Source of the DNA: a virus
IMG/VR virus record: IMGVR_UViG_3300022752_000006
Coordinates: 1 to 35,430 of that record
DNA: 35,430 nt
Strand: one strand, 5' to 3'
In this document: in pieces, positions 1 through 6,614 of the stretch
Position numbering within the stretch: the first letter of the stretch is position 1
How the letters are laid out: every line of letters begins with the position of its first letter
Notes under the pieces: generated by a model
The model's database searches: none
What the model was told of the DNA's origin: nothing
The model's input: only the letters and a program-made list of their open reading frames with translations
Program-made: the position numbers and the translations under genes

Positions 1-127
1 TACAAGCGAATGCAAATGCTGCAGCTAATTCTGCTAGCAATGCTTCTAACTTTGCAAATAATTCTAGTAACTCAGCAAACTCAGCTGCAAACTCTGCTTC
101 TAATAGTTCTAATTTTGCAAACAATTC
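1..127. repeat. Terminal redundancy, left copy (identical to 35304-35430)
   Basis: These 127 bases are identical to the last 127 bases of the window. An exact overlap of 127 bases is typical of a circular contig closed by a k-mer assembler, and the tail-fibre reading frame continues without a break when the copies are merged. It is most likely an assembly overlap and not a biological terminal repeat. It lies inside a repetitive part of the fibre gene. Confidence 0.95.
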
Positions 128-2657
128 TAGCAATCATGCTTCTAACAGTTCTAATCACGCATCAAATTCTAGCAATTTTGCTAATAACAGTTCTAATAGT
201 GCAAACGCATCAGCTAATCATGCAGCCAATAGTTCTAATTTTGCAAATAATAGTTCTAATAGTGCCAATACTTCTGCTAACCATGCTAGTAATTCTGCAA
301 ATCATGCAAGTAATTCATCTAACTTTGCTAACAACTCATCTAATTCTGCAAATACATCTGCAAATCATTCTGCTAATTCTAGTAACTTTGCTAACAACTC
401 TAGCAATTTTGCTAATAATTCTAGTAACTTTGCAAATACTGCAAGTAATGCAGCCAATGCTGCAAATAGTGCAAGAGATTCTGCATTAGCAGCTTATGAT
501 AATTTTGATGACAGATATTTAGGATATAAAACATCTGATCCAACTTTAGATAATGATGGAAATGCTTTAGCTGGTGGAGCTTTATATTTCAATTCAGTTG
601 ATAATGTAATGAAAGTTTACACTGGATCAAATTGGGTTGCTGCTTATGCTTCATTATCTGGTGCTTTATTAGTTGCAAATAATTTATCTGACTTAAATAA
701 CACAACATCAGCAAGAACTAATTTAGGATTAGGTTCTATTGCTACATTAGCTGCTCCATCTGGAACAGTTGTTGGAACTTCTGATTCTCAAACATTAACA
801 AATAAAACATTAACTACTCCAACAATTGATAATATTAAAATGGGTTATGCTACAACTGCAACAGCAGCTGGTACAACTACATTAACAGCATCTAGTAATT
901 ATAGACAATTATTTACAGGAACTAGCACTCAAACAATAGTTCTTCCAGTAACAAGTACATTAGTTACTGGTATGAGTTTTGAAATTGAAAATAATTCTAC
1001 TGGAAATTTAACAGTAAATTCTTCTGGTGGTAATTTAGTAACAACAATTATTCCAGGAACATGTTCTCATCTTCTTTGTATTGGAACTTCATTAACAACA
1101 GCTGCTGATTGGGATGCAGATACTATTTCATTTACAACATTAACAGGTACTGGAAATAATGTTCTTGCTACATCTCCAACATTAACTACACCTGTAATAT
1201 CAAGTATTGTTAATACAGGAACTTTAACACTACCAACTTCTACTGATACATTAGTAGGAAGAGCAACTACTGATACTTTAACTAATAAGACTTTAACATC
1301 TCCAACTATTAATACTTCTGAAACTTATGCTAACCAAGCTGAAATAAGATTTGCAGAAGCAACTGCTAATGGATCTAATTATGTAGGATTTAAAGGTGCT
1401 TCAAATTTAACTGCAAACAAAATCTGGACACTTCCAACTGCAGATGGAACAGCTAATCAAGCTCTTGTTACAGATGGTTCTGGAAATTTAAGTTTTGCTA
1501 CAGCTGGAGTTGCTTGGCAATCAGTTCAGACAACTGGATTCACTGCTGTTGCTGGTAGAGGTTATCCTTGTAATACAACATCAGCTGCATTCACAGTAAC
1601 ATTACCTGCATCAGCTTCTGCTGGAGATACAATTATATTATTAGATTACGCAGGAACTTTTGCTACAAATAATTTAACATTAGGTGCTAATTCAAATAAA
1701 ATTAATGGAGTTGTTGCAAATAAATTATTAACAACAAATAGAGAAGCAGTAACTATAACTTATGTAGATTCTACACAAGGTTGGGTTGCAACTTCAGGAA
1801 CAAATTATGGCTCTCAATCATTAGATCCATTACCTTATTCAGTAGATTTTTTAGTTGTTGCAGGAGGAGGAGGAGGAGGTAAAGATCAAAATGATGATGT
1901 TGGAGCAGGTGGTGGAGGAGCAGGAGGATATAGAAATTCATATTCAACAGAAATTTCTGGTGGTGGTGGAAGTTCAGAAACAGAATTAACATTTACTTCT
2001 GGAACTGTTTATACAATTACAGTTGGAGCTGGTGGAGCTGGTGGTACAAGTTCTACTTATTTAGGAACAAATGGAGTAGATAGTTCAATTTCAGGATCTG
2101 GAATTACAACAATAACTTCCTCAGGTGGTGGAGGTGGTGGAGGTGCTTCTGGAGCAGCTGCTGGTGCATCTGGAGGATCTGGTGGTGGAAGTAGAAATGG
2201 TGGTACTGCTGGTTCTGGAACTTCTAATCAAGGTTATGCTGGACAATCAGGAACTAATAATCCAAATGGTGGAGGAGGTGGTGCAGCTGAAGCTGGAGGT
2301 ACAGATGGTAATGGACAAGGTGGAGATGGTTTATCTTCTTCAATAACAGGTTCATCTGTTACAAGAGCAGGTGGAGGAGGTGGAGGAAGTAAAACAGGAA
2401 CTGGTGGTGTAGGAGGAGATGGCGGAGGTGGAGCAGGAGGTTCTAATGGAAATGGAACTTCAGGAACTTCTAATACTGGCGGTGGAGGCGGTGGAGCAGG
2501 AGGATCTTACACTGGAGGAGCAGGAGGTTCAGGAGTTGTAATACTTCGTATGCCAACATCTAGTTATTCTGGAACAACAACAGGTTCACCTACAGTTAGT
2601 ACATCTGGTTCAAATACAATATTAGTTTATAACGCATCAGGAACTTACACAGGATAA
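1..2657 (+). CDS. Tail fibre protein, C-terminal part (continues from 34460-35430)
   Basis: This is the 3' part of the T7-type tail fibre gene that starts at 34460. Codons begin at positions divisible by 3, matching the frame entering from the right end; the joined gene encodes about 1166 residues. Bases 3-480 continue a shaft of 7-residue Ser-Asn-x-Ala-x-Asn-Ser type repeats. Next come FDDRYLG and ALYFNSVDN-MKVYTGSNW (residues about 450-490), a motif common in marine phage fibres, then ARTNLGLG and repeated LTNKTLT(T/S)PTI motifs. From about residue 899 to 1135 there is a glycine-rich region (VVAGGGGGG, repeated GGAGG) ending in GGSGVVILRMP, as in receptor-contacting glycine-rich adhesin domains. 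The ATG at 609 is internal and not a real start. The tip probably binds the host surface. Confidence 0.9.
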   Translation, partial: QANANAAANSASNASNFANNSSNSANSAANSASNSSNFANNSSNHASNSSNHASNSSNFANNSSNSANASANHAANSSNFANNSSNSANTSANHASNSANHASNSSNFANNSSNSANTSANHSANSSNFANNSSNFANNSSNFANTASNAANAANSARDSALAAYDNFDDRYLGYKTSDPTLDNDGNALAGGALYFNSVDNVMKVYTGSNWVAAYASLSGALLVANNLSDLNNTTSARTNLGLGSIATLAAPSGTVVGTSDSQTLTNKTLTTPTIDNIKMGYATTATAAGTTTLTASSNYRQLFTGTSTQTIVLPVTSTLVTGMSFEIENNSTGNLTVNSSGGNLVTTIIPGTCSHLLCIGTSLTTAADWDADTISFTTLTGTGNNVLATSPTLTTPVISSIVNTGTLTLPTSTDTLVGRATTDTLTNKTLTSPTINTSETYANQAEIRFAEATANGSNYVGFKGASNLTANKIWTLPTADGTANQALVTDGSGNLSFATAGVAWQSVQTTGFTAVAGRGYPCNTTSAAFTVTLPASASAGDTIILLDYAGTFATNNLTLGANSNKINGVVANKLLTTNREAVTITYVDSTQGWVATSGTNYGSQSLDPLPYSVDFLVVAGGGGGGKDQNDDVGAGGGGAGGYRNSYSTEISGGGGSSETELTFTSGTVYTITVGAGGAGGTSSTYLGTNGVDSSISGSGITTITSSGGGGGGGASGAAAGASGGSGGGSRNGGTAGSGTSNQGYAGQSGTNNPNGGGGGAAEAGGTDGNGQGGDGLSSSITGSSVTRAGGGGGGSKTGTGGVGGDGGGGAGGSNGNGTSGTSNTGGGGGGAGGSYTGGAGGSGVVILRMPTSSYSGTTTGSPTVSTSGSNTILVYNASGTYTG
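1851..2558 (+). repeat. Glycine-codon-rich low-complexity segment of the tail fibre
   Basis: The stretch is dominated by GGA and GGT codons and encodes runs of four to seven glycines separated by short Ser/Thr/Asn-rich segments. Local G content is well above the surroundings. It is part of the fibre coding sequence, corresponds to a glycine-rich adhesin domain, and could vary by recombination between its repeats. Confidence 0.8.
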
Positions 2658-2660
2658 TTT

Positions 2661-3017
2661 ATGGCACATTTTGCAAAATTAGGAGTTGGAAATATAGTTG
2701 AACAAGTAATCGTAGTATCTAATGATATTGCAACTACTGAACAAGCTGGAGTAGATTTTATTAATAAACTTTATAATACAAGAGATGTTTGGAAACAAAC
2801 TTCATACAATAACAATATTAGAAAAAACTTTGCTGGTATTGGTTATCAATATGATCAACAAAGAGATGCTTTTATTCCACCTAAACCTTTTAACTCATGG
2901 ATATTAAATGAAGATACTTGTCAATGGGAAGCACCAGTTTCTTATCCACAAGATGATAATAAATATAAGTGGAACGAACAAACTATATCTTGGGATTTAG
3001 TAGAATTTAATATATAA
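2661..3017 (+). CDS. Conserved tail-fibre-associated protein of marine phages
   Basis: A 118-residue protein starting MAHFAKLGVGN three bases after the fibre stop. It has the recognisable pattern of a protein family common in cyanophages and pelagiphages: an N-terminal hydrophobic strand (NIVEQVIVV), a YNNNIRKNFAGIGYQYD segment, FIPPKPFNSW, and a Trp/Pro-rich C-terminus with DTCQWEAP and KYKWNEQTISWDL. Members usually sit beside fibre genes, so a role as a fibre accessory or chaperone is inferred; no biochemical function is known to me. The tandem Trp-containing strands suggest a small beta-rich domain. A perfect DnaA-box sequence falls inside the gene at 2942-2950, where it encodes Tyr-Pro-Gln. 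Confidence 0.75.
   Translation: MAHFAKLGVGNIVEQVIVVSNDIATTEQAGVDFINKLYNTRDVWKQTSYNNNIRKNFAGIGYQYDQQRDAFIPPKPFNSWILNEDTCQWEAPVSYPQDDNKYKWNEQTISWDLVEFNI
2942..2950 (+). promoter_or_regulatory. Perfect DnaA-box 9-mer (TTATCCACA)
   Basis: An exact match to the bacterial DnaA consensus, inside the fibre-associated gene. It could be chance, but the phage encodes a DnaA domain-IV-like protein and other exact copies occur at 4265 and 13939. Confidence 0.35.
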
Positions 3018-3018
3018 T

Positions 3019-3037
3019 ATAACCCACAAAGGGTTAT
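3019..3037 (+). promoter_or_regulatory. Hairpin covering the start of the glycosyltransferase-like gene
   Basis: ATAACCC pairs with GGGTTAT across the five-base loop ACAAA. The right arm contains the only purine-rich pre-start segment and the first two bases of the ATG at 3036. Folding would hide the translation start; it could also act as a weak transcript boundary. Confidence 0.5.
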
Positions 3038-3791
3038 GAATATATTAATTGCTATTCCATGTTACGGAGGAAATGTTTCTAATCTAACATTCCATTCTAT
3101 ATTAAATACATTACGTTGGTTAAACGATCAGGGACATAATATCAGAGTTGAAACACTACCAACTGAATCATTAATCAATCGTGCTAGAAATAAATTTGTA
3201 ACTAAATTTTTAGATAATAAAGAATTTAATGGTACGCATTTATTATTCATTGATGCTGACATAGGATTTACTGTAGAGAATTTAAAAAGAATAATAGATT
3301 TTAATAAAGATGTTGTAACCTGTACATATCCTGTCAAAGGTTTTTATTGGCAGCAATTACTAGATCGTATCAAGAAGAATACAGATATAGATGAGAAGCT
3401 CATGCGTGATTATCTATTGCAGTTTAATGTTAATCTATATCCTAATACAGAATTTAAAGATGGATTTGCAAGGGTAAAAGAAAGTGCCACAGGTTTTATG
3501 ATGATTAAACGTGAAGTCTTTACTACTATTATGAATAAGTTTCCTAATCTTAAATACAAACCAGATCTAAGAACAGGAATAGAAGGATCAGATAATGCTT
3601 ATGATTTCTTTCCTGTTGGCATCTATAAAGAAAAAGATGGTGTTAATAGATTCTTATCAGAAGATTATTACTTCTGTAGATTAGCTGAAGAGTGTGGCTT
3701 TGAGATCTGGACTGATATATCCACACCTATTAATCATTTGGGTAGTACCGAATATTATGGTAAGTTTATAGATCAAATAAACAGGAAATAA
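3036..3791 (+). CDS. Glycosyltransferase-like protein (GT-A fold)
   Basis: A 251-residue protein resembling family-2-like glycosyltransferases carried by marine phages. The N-terminus MNILIAIPCYGG is the usual first strand of the nucleotide-sugar-binding fold. THLLFIDADIGF (residues about 67-78) contains the DxD motif that binds metal and sugar nucleotide. Further conserved-looking segments are SLINRARNKF, ATGFMMIKREVF and LSEDYYFCRLAEECG, the last resembling the acidic catalytic region. There is no signal peptide or membrane segment, so it should be cytoplasmic. It follows the fibre genes, and may glycosylate virion proteins or host surface glycans; the substrate cannot be told from the sequence. 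Confidence 0.72.
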   Translation: MNILIAIPCYGGNVSNLTFHSILNTLRWLNDQGHNIRVETLPTESLINRARNKFVTKFLDNKEFNGTHLLFIDADIGFTVENLKRIIDFNKDVVTCTYPVKGFYWQQLLDRIKKNTDIDEKLMRDYLLQFNVNLYPNTEFKDGFARVKESATGFMMIKREVFTTIMNKFPNLKYKPDLRTGIEGSDNAYDFFPVGIYKEKDGVNRFLSEDYYFCRLAEECGFEIWTDISTPINHLGSTEYYGKFIDQINRK

Positions 3792-3792
3792 T

Positions 3793-3900
3793 ATGATTAC
3801 ATTTATTTTTGGTTTGATAATTGGAGCTGTTATTGGTCATGCTTATAAAGATGAAATCAATAAAGCTATTGAATCTATCAAAGCCATATTGAAAATATAA
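3793..3900 (+). CDS. Small membrane protein, 35 aa
   Basis: A 35-residue reading frame beginning MITFIFGLIIGAVIGHAY, followed by a charged helix (KDEINKAIESIKAIL). The N-terminal half is a single predicted membrane segment with small residues (GxxxG-like: GLIIGAVIG). It starts two bases after the stop of the glycosyltransferase gene, in a tight plus-strand series. Small single-span proteins of this kind are common in pelagiphages; the function is unknown. Confidence 0.6.
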   Translation: MITFIFGLIIGAVIGHAYKDEINKAIESIKAILKI

Positions 3901-3913
3901 TAGTTATTACTAT

Positions 3914-3970
3914 ATGCGTGCAATGATTTACACGCCAGAAGAATACGATTTCTATTCTAAAAATAAATAA
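3914..3970 (+). CDS. Possible 18-aa peptide
   Basis: A very short frame encoding MRAMIYTPEEYDFYSKNK between the small membrane protein and the acidic protein. Acidic/aromatic YTPEEYDFY looks protein-like, and the spacing from upstream is short, but no ribosome-binding site is evident. Confidence 0.25.
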   Translation: MRAMIYTPEEYDFYSKNK

Positions 3971-4069
3971 ATTATATTTATAAAACAATCGTTTATAAAA
4001 AATAATTTTATTTACTTATTATTCAATTAACCTTATCTCGCACTTGCCAAACCAACTATAGGAGTTAGC

Positions 4070-4222
4070 ATGGCAAAAAAACAAAAATCAGCAGAGGATA
4101 TAATCTATCAGATTAAAGATCTGCTTGAAGATCTGGAACTCAAGATCAACCCAGAAGATAATTGGGATGATGAAGATGAGGATGAAGATCTTGATATAGA
4201 TACTGACGAAGACGAAGAATAG
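4070..4222 (+). CDS. Small acidic protein, 50 aa
   Basis: A 50-residue protein with a basic first ten residues (MAKKQKS), an amphipathic helix (IIYQIKDLLEDLELKI) and a strongly acidic C-terminus made almost only of Asp and Glu. A good ribosome-binding site, TATAGGAG, lies 5-6 bases upstream of the ATG. Asp/Glu-rich tails suggest a DNA mimic or a binder of basic proteins; this is inference only. A hairpin follows the stop codon at once, so the gene probably ends a transcript segment. Confidence 0.6.
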   Translation: MAKKQKSAEDIIYQIKDLLEDLELKINPEDNWDDEDEDEDLDIDTDEDEE

Positions 4223-4234
4223 TATCTATAGATT

Positions 4235-4258
4235 AGGGGTGGGTTAAAATCCACCTCT
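4235..4258 (+). terminator. Terminator-like hairpin
   Basis: AGGGGTGGGT and ATCCACCTCT can pair over about ten bases, with two G-U pairs, around a TAAA loop. The following sequence ATTTACTTAT is only weakly T-rich. It sits in the 71-base gap after the acidic protein gene and is either a weak terminator or an RNA-stabilising hairpin. Confidence 0.5.
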
Positions 4259-4264
4259 ATTTAC

Positions 4265-4273
4265 TTATCCACA
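4265..4273 (+). promoter_or_regulatory. Perfect DnaA-box 9-mer (TTATCCACA), intergenic
   Basis: An exact DnaA consensus box in the intergenic gap between the hairpin at 4235 and the gene at 4294. Unlike the copy at 2942 it is not constrained by coding. It could be a site for the host DnaA or for the phage DnaA-like protein. Confidence 0.45.
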
Positions 4274-4293
4274 TTTTAGTATAAACAAGTTTC

Positions 4294-4512
4294 ATGAAAT
4301 ACTTATTAGTCTTTACAGCTTGTTCTATGCTTAATAATCAATGTCTAGATACCCTAAGTACAGGTAAATCATTTACCACATTTAGGGAGTGTTCTATTGC
4401 AGGATATGAGATGATCCTGGAGCAGTCTAAGATGTTCCATCCATTACAGTATGAAATAGATAAACCAGCTTTCTTATTTGACTGTATTCCTTTTAAAGAT
4501 CAAGGAATCTAA
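4294..4512 (+). CDS. Small cysteine-containing, possibly exported protein, 72 aa
   Basis: A 72-residue protein starting MKYLLVFTACSMLNNQCLDT. The first 12 residues are a short hydrophobic stretch, perhaps a weak signal, and the rest is soluble with four Cys (10, 17, 33, 64) and a C-terminal FLFDCIPF segment. The CSxLNxQC pattern recurs in the 38-aa protein at 6226. No clear ribosome-binding site precedes the ATG. I do not recognise a family with known function. Confidence 0.6.
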   Translation: MKYLLVFTACSMLNNQCLDTLSTGKSFTTFRECSIAGYEMILEQSKMFHPLQYEIDKPAFLFDCIPFKDQGI

Positions 4513-4524
4513 TACAATTCACAA

Positions 4525-4552
4525 TTGACTTTTTATCAACAACCACTATAGG
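4525..4552 (+). promoter_or_regulatory. Possible sigma70-type promoter before the lysis block
   Basis: TTGACT at 4525-4530 is followed, 16 bases later, by TATAGG at 4547-4552. The second element overlaps GGTGG, which also serves as the ribosome-binding site for the gene at 4559. A promoter this close to the start would give an almost leaderless message, so the -10 assignment is uncertain. Confidence 0.3.
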
Positions 4553-4558
4553 TGGTGT

Positions 4559-4804
4559 ATGAAAAGAAAGAAGAATACTATCTCTGCTACATCAGTCAGG
4601 CTATCTGCACATGAAAAAGTATGTGCTGAGAGAATGGCACAACTCATTAAAACAATTGATGAGTTAAAGGTGGAAGTCAAAGATCTTCGTCTTGATATGA
4701 ATGATCTTCGTGGTGATATGAACAAAGGAAAGGGTGTTATTTATTTTATTATATTCCTAGGTGGTATTGCTACAGCGATTGGTAGTTTCTTCCAGTTTAA
4801 ATAA
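4559..4804 (+). CDS. Coiled-coil protein with C-terminal membrane segment (holin-like candidate)
   Basis: An 81-residue protein with a basic start (MKRKKN), a heptad-like helix of about residues 18-55 (AHEKVCAERM, IDELKVEVKDLRLDMNDLR) and one C-terminal membrane segment (VIYFIIFLGGIATAIGSFF). The layout of soluble coiled coil followed by one TM helix is that of XhlA-type haemolysin/holin-associated proteins. Its place just upstream of the nuclease, lysozyme and 3TM-holin-like genes supports a role in lysis. No family-specific motif proves it. Confidence 0.5.
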   Translation: MKRKKNTISATSVRLSAHEKVCAERMAQLIKTIDELKVEVKDLRLDMNDLRGDMNKGKGVIYFIIFLGGIATAIGSFFQFK

Positions 4805-4825
4805 ACAACACAAGGTTACATTGTA

Positions 4826-5131
4826 GTGAATTTAAAACATCGTAAGGGTATTACATCACAATTAATAGCACAGTCTTATTTCAGTACAAAACCTAATGTA
4901 TTAGTATTCACACCTACAGGTGGTGTTGGTCCAATAGATCTTGTTGTTTATAATACCAAGACAAAAAAATATACCAACTACGATGTTAAGACTGTATCTT
5001 ATAGAAAGTCAGATACTAAATATGCTCATAAAAAAAATGATCGTATCAATAGATCACCATCTAAAATTCAACAAGCAATGAATGTTAAGATTGTTTATGT
5101 ATATGAAGATGGTAAAGTAATAGTTAAATAA
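4826..5131 (+). CDS. PD-(D/E)XK nuclease, Holliday-junction-resolvase-like
   Basis: A 101-residue protein using a GTG start at 4826. It has the resolvase-type core: an N-terminal helix (KGITSQLIAQSYF), GVGPIDLVV with Asp38, and YDVKTVSYR giving the D-x-K active-site pair (Asp53, Lys55), followed by a final beta strand VKIVYVYEDGKVIV. The usual N-terminal Glu is not obvious. Proteins like this in phages are annotated as putative Holliday-junction resolvases or endonucleases; a role in resolving branched DNA before packaging fits a phage that depends on recombination. It lies between the coiled-coil/TM gene and the lysozyme gene. Confidence 0.6.
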   Translation: MNLKHRKGITSQLIAQSYFSTKPNVLVFTPTGGVGPIDLVVYNTKTKKYTNYDVKTVSYRKSDTKYAHKKNDRINRSPSKIQQAMNVKIVYVYEDGKVIVK

Positions 5132-5144
5132 CTGAAAGGTAATT

Positions 5145-5573
5145 ATGTACGAAGATTTAAAAGCACGCATTAAACATCATGAAGGATTCCTGGCTAAGGT
5201 TTATCTTGATTCATTAGGTAAAGCTACCATTGGCTATGGTCATTTACTTACAGAAGAAGATGATTTTGTTGAAGGAGTTATCTATGACAAAGATATATTA
5301 GAAGCATTATTTGAAAAAGATTTTAATAATGCTGTGCAAGGTGCTGAAGAGTTATTAAAAGGCTATGACATTGCATTAGTTGCAAAAGAAGTAATCATTG
5401 AAATGGTATTTCAGTTAGGAAAGACTGGAGTATCTAAGTTTAAAAAAATGTTTGATGCTTTAAAGAAAGGATATTATAGTATTGCTGCTAGTGAAATGTT
5501 AAACTCAGCATGGTATAGACAAACACCAAGCAGATGCGAAGAGTTGTCAGAACTAATGAGGAGCTGTCATTAA
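5145..5573 (+). CDS. Endolysin, T4-type lysozyme (GH24)
   Basis: A 142-residue muramidase that cleaves peptidoglycan to release progeny. The T4 lysozyme active site is clear: Glu13 in KHHEGF, Asp22 in VYLDSLG and Thr28 in ATIGYGH, with exactly the spacing of T4 residues 11, 20 and 26. A later segment SAWYRQTPSRCEEL matches the conserved C-terminal helix region. Length is close to the single-domain family norm (about 145-165). There is no signal peptide, so it needs a holin; the adjacent 5575 gene is the best candidate. AAAGG lies upstream of the ATG. Confidence 0.93.
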   Translation: MYEDLKARIKHHEGFLAKVYLDSLGKATIGYGHLLTEEDDFVEGVIYDKDILEALFEKDFNNAVQGAEELLKGYDIALVAKEVIIEMVFQLGKTGVSKFKKMFDALKKGYYSIAASEMLNSAWYRQTPSRCEELSELMRSCH

Positions 5574-5574
5574 T

Positions 5575-5952
5575 ATGTGGTGGAGTATCATACCTACTTT
5601 ATTTAAAACTGGTGCTGAGATTTATAAGAACAATAAACAATCAGAACTATTAGAGTCAGAGGCTGAACGTAGATACTATGAACGTATGGCTAGAGGTGAA
5701 ATAGAATTTCAAAAAGAAGTTTATAATGATCAAGAAAAATCTTGGAAAGATGAATTTGTTTTAATTGTAGTATGTATTCCTATTCTTGTTTTATCTTATG
5801 CAATCATTAGTGATGATGCTAATATTAAATCTAAATTAGATTTGTTCTTTGATTACTTTGGAAGATTCCCTACTTGGTATCAATGGTTACTTGTTGGTAT
5901 ATTTTCAGCAGTGTACGGATTAAAACCAGCTTTGGATTTATTTAAAAAATAA
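5575..5952 (+). CDS. 3TM-holin-like membrane protein
   Basis: A 125-residue protein with a hydrophobic N-terminus (MWWSIIPTLFKTG), a charged helix (residues 20-60) and two strong membrane segments (FVLIVVCIPILVLSYAII and WLLVGIFSAVYGL) separated by a polar loop. The WKDEF pattern just before the first strong segment resembles the GTA-type 3TM holin family. The gene starts two bases after the lysozyme stop, which supports a lysis cassette. It would make the inner-membrane lesion that lets the endolysin reach the cell wall. Confidence 0.6.
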   Translation: MWWSIIPTLFKTGAEIYKNNKQSELLESEAERRYYERMARGEIEFQKEVYNDQEKSWKDEFVLIVVCIPILVLSYAIISDDANIKSKLDLFFDYFGRFPTWYQWLLVGIFSAVYGLKPALDLFKK

Positions 5953-6092
5953 TGTCTGATCAAATCATGACATCATCTGGTCAGATGTATAGCAAGAAAG
6001 TATCTTTGTTATCACAGCAAGGATCTAATGTTAAAGTAAAGGTAAAGAAAAAGAATGGCAAGAAAGCACCTACAAGATATTTAAGTAAATAA
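5952..6092 (+). CDS. Small basic protein, 46 aa
   Basis: The ATG overlaps the stop of the holin-like gene (TAATG), so translation is probably coupled. The 46 residues start MSDQIMTSSGQMYSKKVSL and end in a Lys-rich segment (VKVKVKKKNGKKAPTRY). It is the first of a series of tiny, mostly basic proteins. No function is known. Confidence 0.6.
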   Translation: MSDQIMTSSGQMYSKKVSLLSQQGSNVKVKVKKKNGKKAPTRYLSK

Positions 6093-6096
6093 TAAA

Positions 6097-6222
6097 ATGG
6101 CTAGGAAGCATTTAGAAAATAAACATATAAGAAAGCCACCAAAGAAACGAAGAGGCAGACACACTAAGCGTGTGAACAAACACAAGACATATAAAAAATA
6201 TGTTGGTCAGGGTAGAGTATAG
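6097..6222 (+). CDS. Very basic protein, 41 aa
   Basis: A 41-residue protein in which about half of the residues are Lys, Arg or His (MARKHLENKHIRKPPKKRR, ending KKYVGQGRV). Similar Arg/Lys-rich mini-proteins occur in other marine phages. The composition suggests nucleic-acid binding or packaging with DNA. It starts four bases after the stop of the preceding gene. Confidence 0.6.
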   Translation: MARKHLENKHIRKPPKKRRGRHTKRVNKHKTYKKYVGQGRV

Positions 6223-6225
6223 TTT

Positions 6226-6342
6226 ATGAAAAAAGTCAAATGTATTTTTTGGTTATATGCAGGATTCTGTTCTTTACTGAATCAATGTAAGTGTGTTAAA
6301 ATAAATGAGGATGACTACAATCCTTTTAGGGAGAAATTATAA
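6226..6342 (+). CDS. Small Cys-rich protein, 38 aa
   Basis: Starts MKKVKCIFWLYAGFCSLLNQ and contains Cys at 6, 15, 21 and 23. The basic start followed by a hydrophobic stretch could be an export signal or lipoprotein-like anchor. CSLLNQC resembles CSMLNNQC in the protein at 4294. The stop overlaps the next start (TAATG). Confidence 0.5.
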   Translation: MKKVKCIFWLYAGFCSLLNQCKCVKINEDDYNPFREKL

Positions 6343-6614
6343 TGGTTAAAAAAATGTATCAAAATCCACAAGGTGGATTGAACGAAGCAGGTAGAAAATA
6401 TTACAATCGTACTGAAGGTTCAAACTTGAAAGCACCGATAAAATCAGGAACAAACCCAAGACGAGTTTCTTTTGCTGCACGCTTCGGTGGGATGGCTGGA
6501 TCTCTATTATCTAAATCAGGTAAACCAACAAGATTAAAGTTGGCATTGCGTGCCTGGGGATTTAGTAACAAAGAAGAAGCCAGAGCTTTTGCTGCAAGAC
6601 ATAAAAAGAAATAA
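6342..6614 (+). CDS. Conserved marine-phage protein, 90 aa
   Basis: A 90-residue basic protein with motifs GGLNEAGRKYYN, GSNLKAPIKSG, RRVSFAARFGGM and a C-terminal LRAWGFSNKEEARAFAARH. These match a small protein family I recall as common in cyanophages and pelagiphages, whose function is not known. No enzyme motif is present. It is translationally coupled to both neighbours by TAATG overlaps, so it belongs to the same operon as the surrounding tiny basic genes. Confidence 0.7.
   Translation: MVKKMYQNPQGGLNEAGRKYYNRTEGSNLKAPIKSGTNPRRVSFAARFGGMAGSLLSKSGKPTRLKLALRAWGFSNKEEARAFAARHKKK

Noticed and set aside
10-489. Open frame encoding a Leu/Ile/Gln-rich 159-aa protein
   Set aside because: It is an alternative frame of the Asn/Ser/Ala heptad repeats of the tail fibre; the fibre frame runs through the whole stretch and across the junction.
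2125-2346. Open frame inside the glycine-rich fibre region
   Set aside because: A frame shadow of GGN-rich codons, giving a Val/Glu/Leu-rich low-complexity product with no start signal.
3714-3725. ATATCCACA (3717-3725) as a DnaA box
   Set aside because: One mismatch to the consensus and inside a coding sequence; too weak to list as a site.
3977-3999. TTTATAAA repeated at 3977-3984 and 3992-3999 as a terminator stem
   Set aside because: Each copy is its own palindrome and the stem would be pure A/T; not convincing as a terminator.
4055-4552. ACTATAGG at 4055-4062 and 4545-4552, resembling the core of a T7 RNA polymerase promoter
   Set aside because: Only eight bases match, no phage RNA polymerase gene is present, and in both places TATAGG merges with the ribosome-binding site of the next gene.
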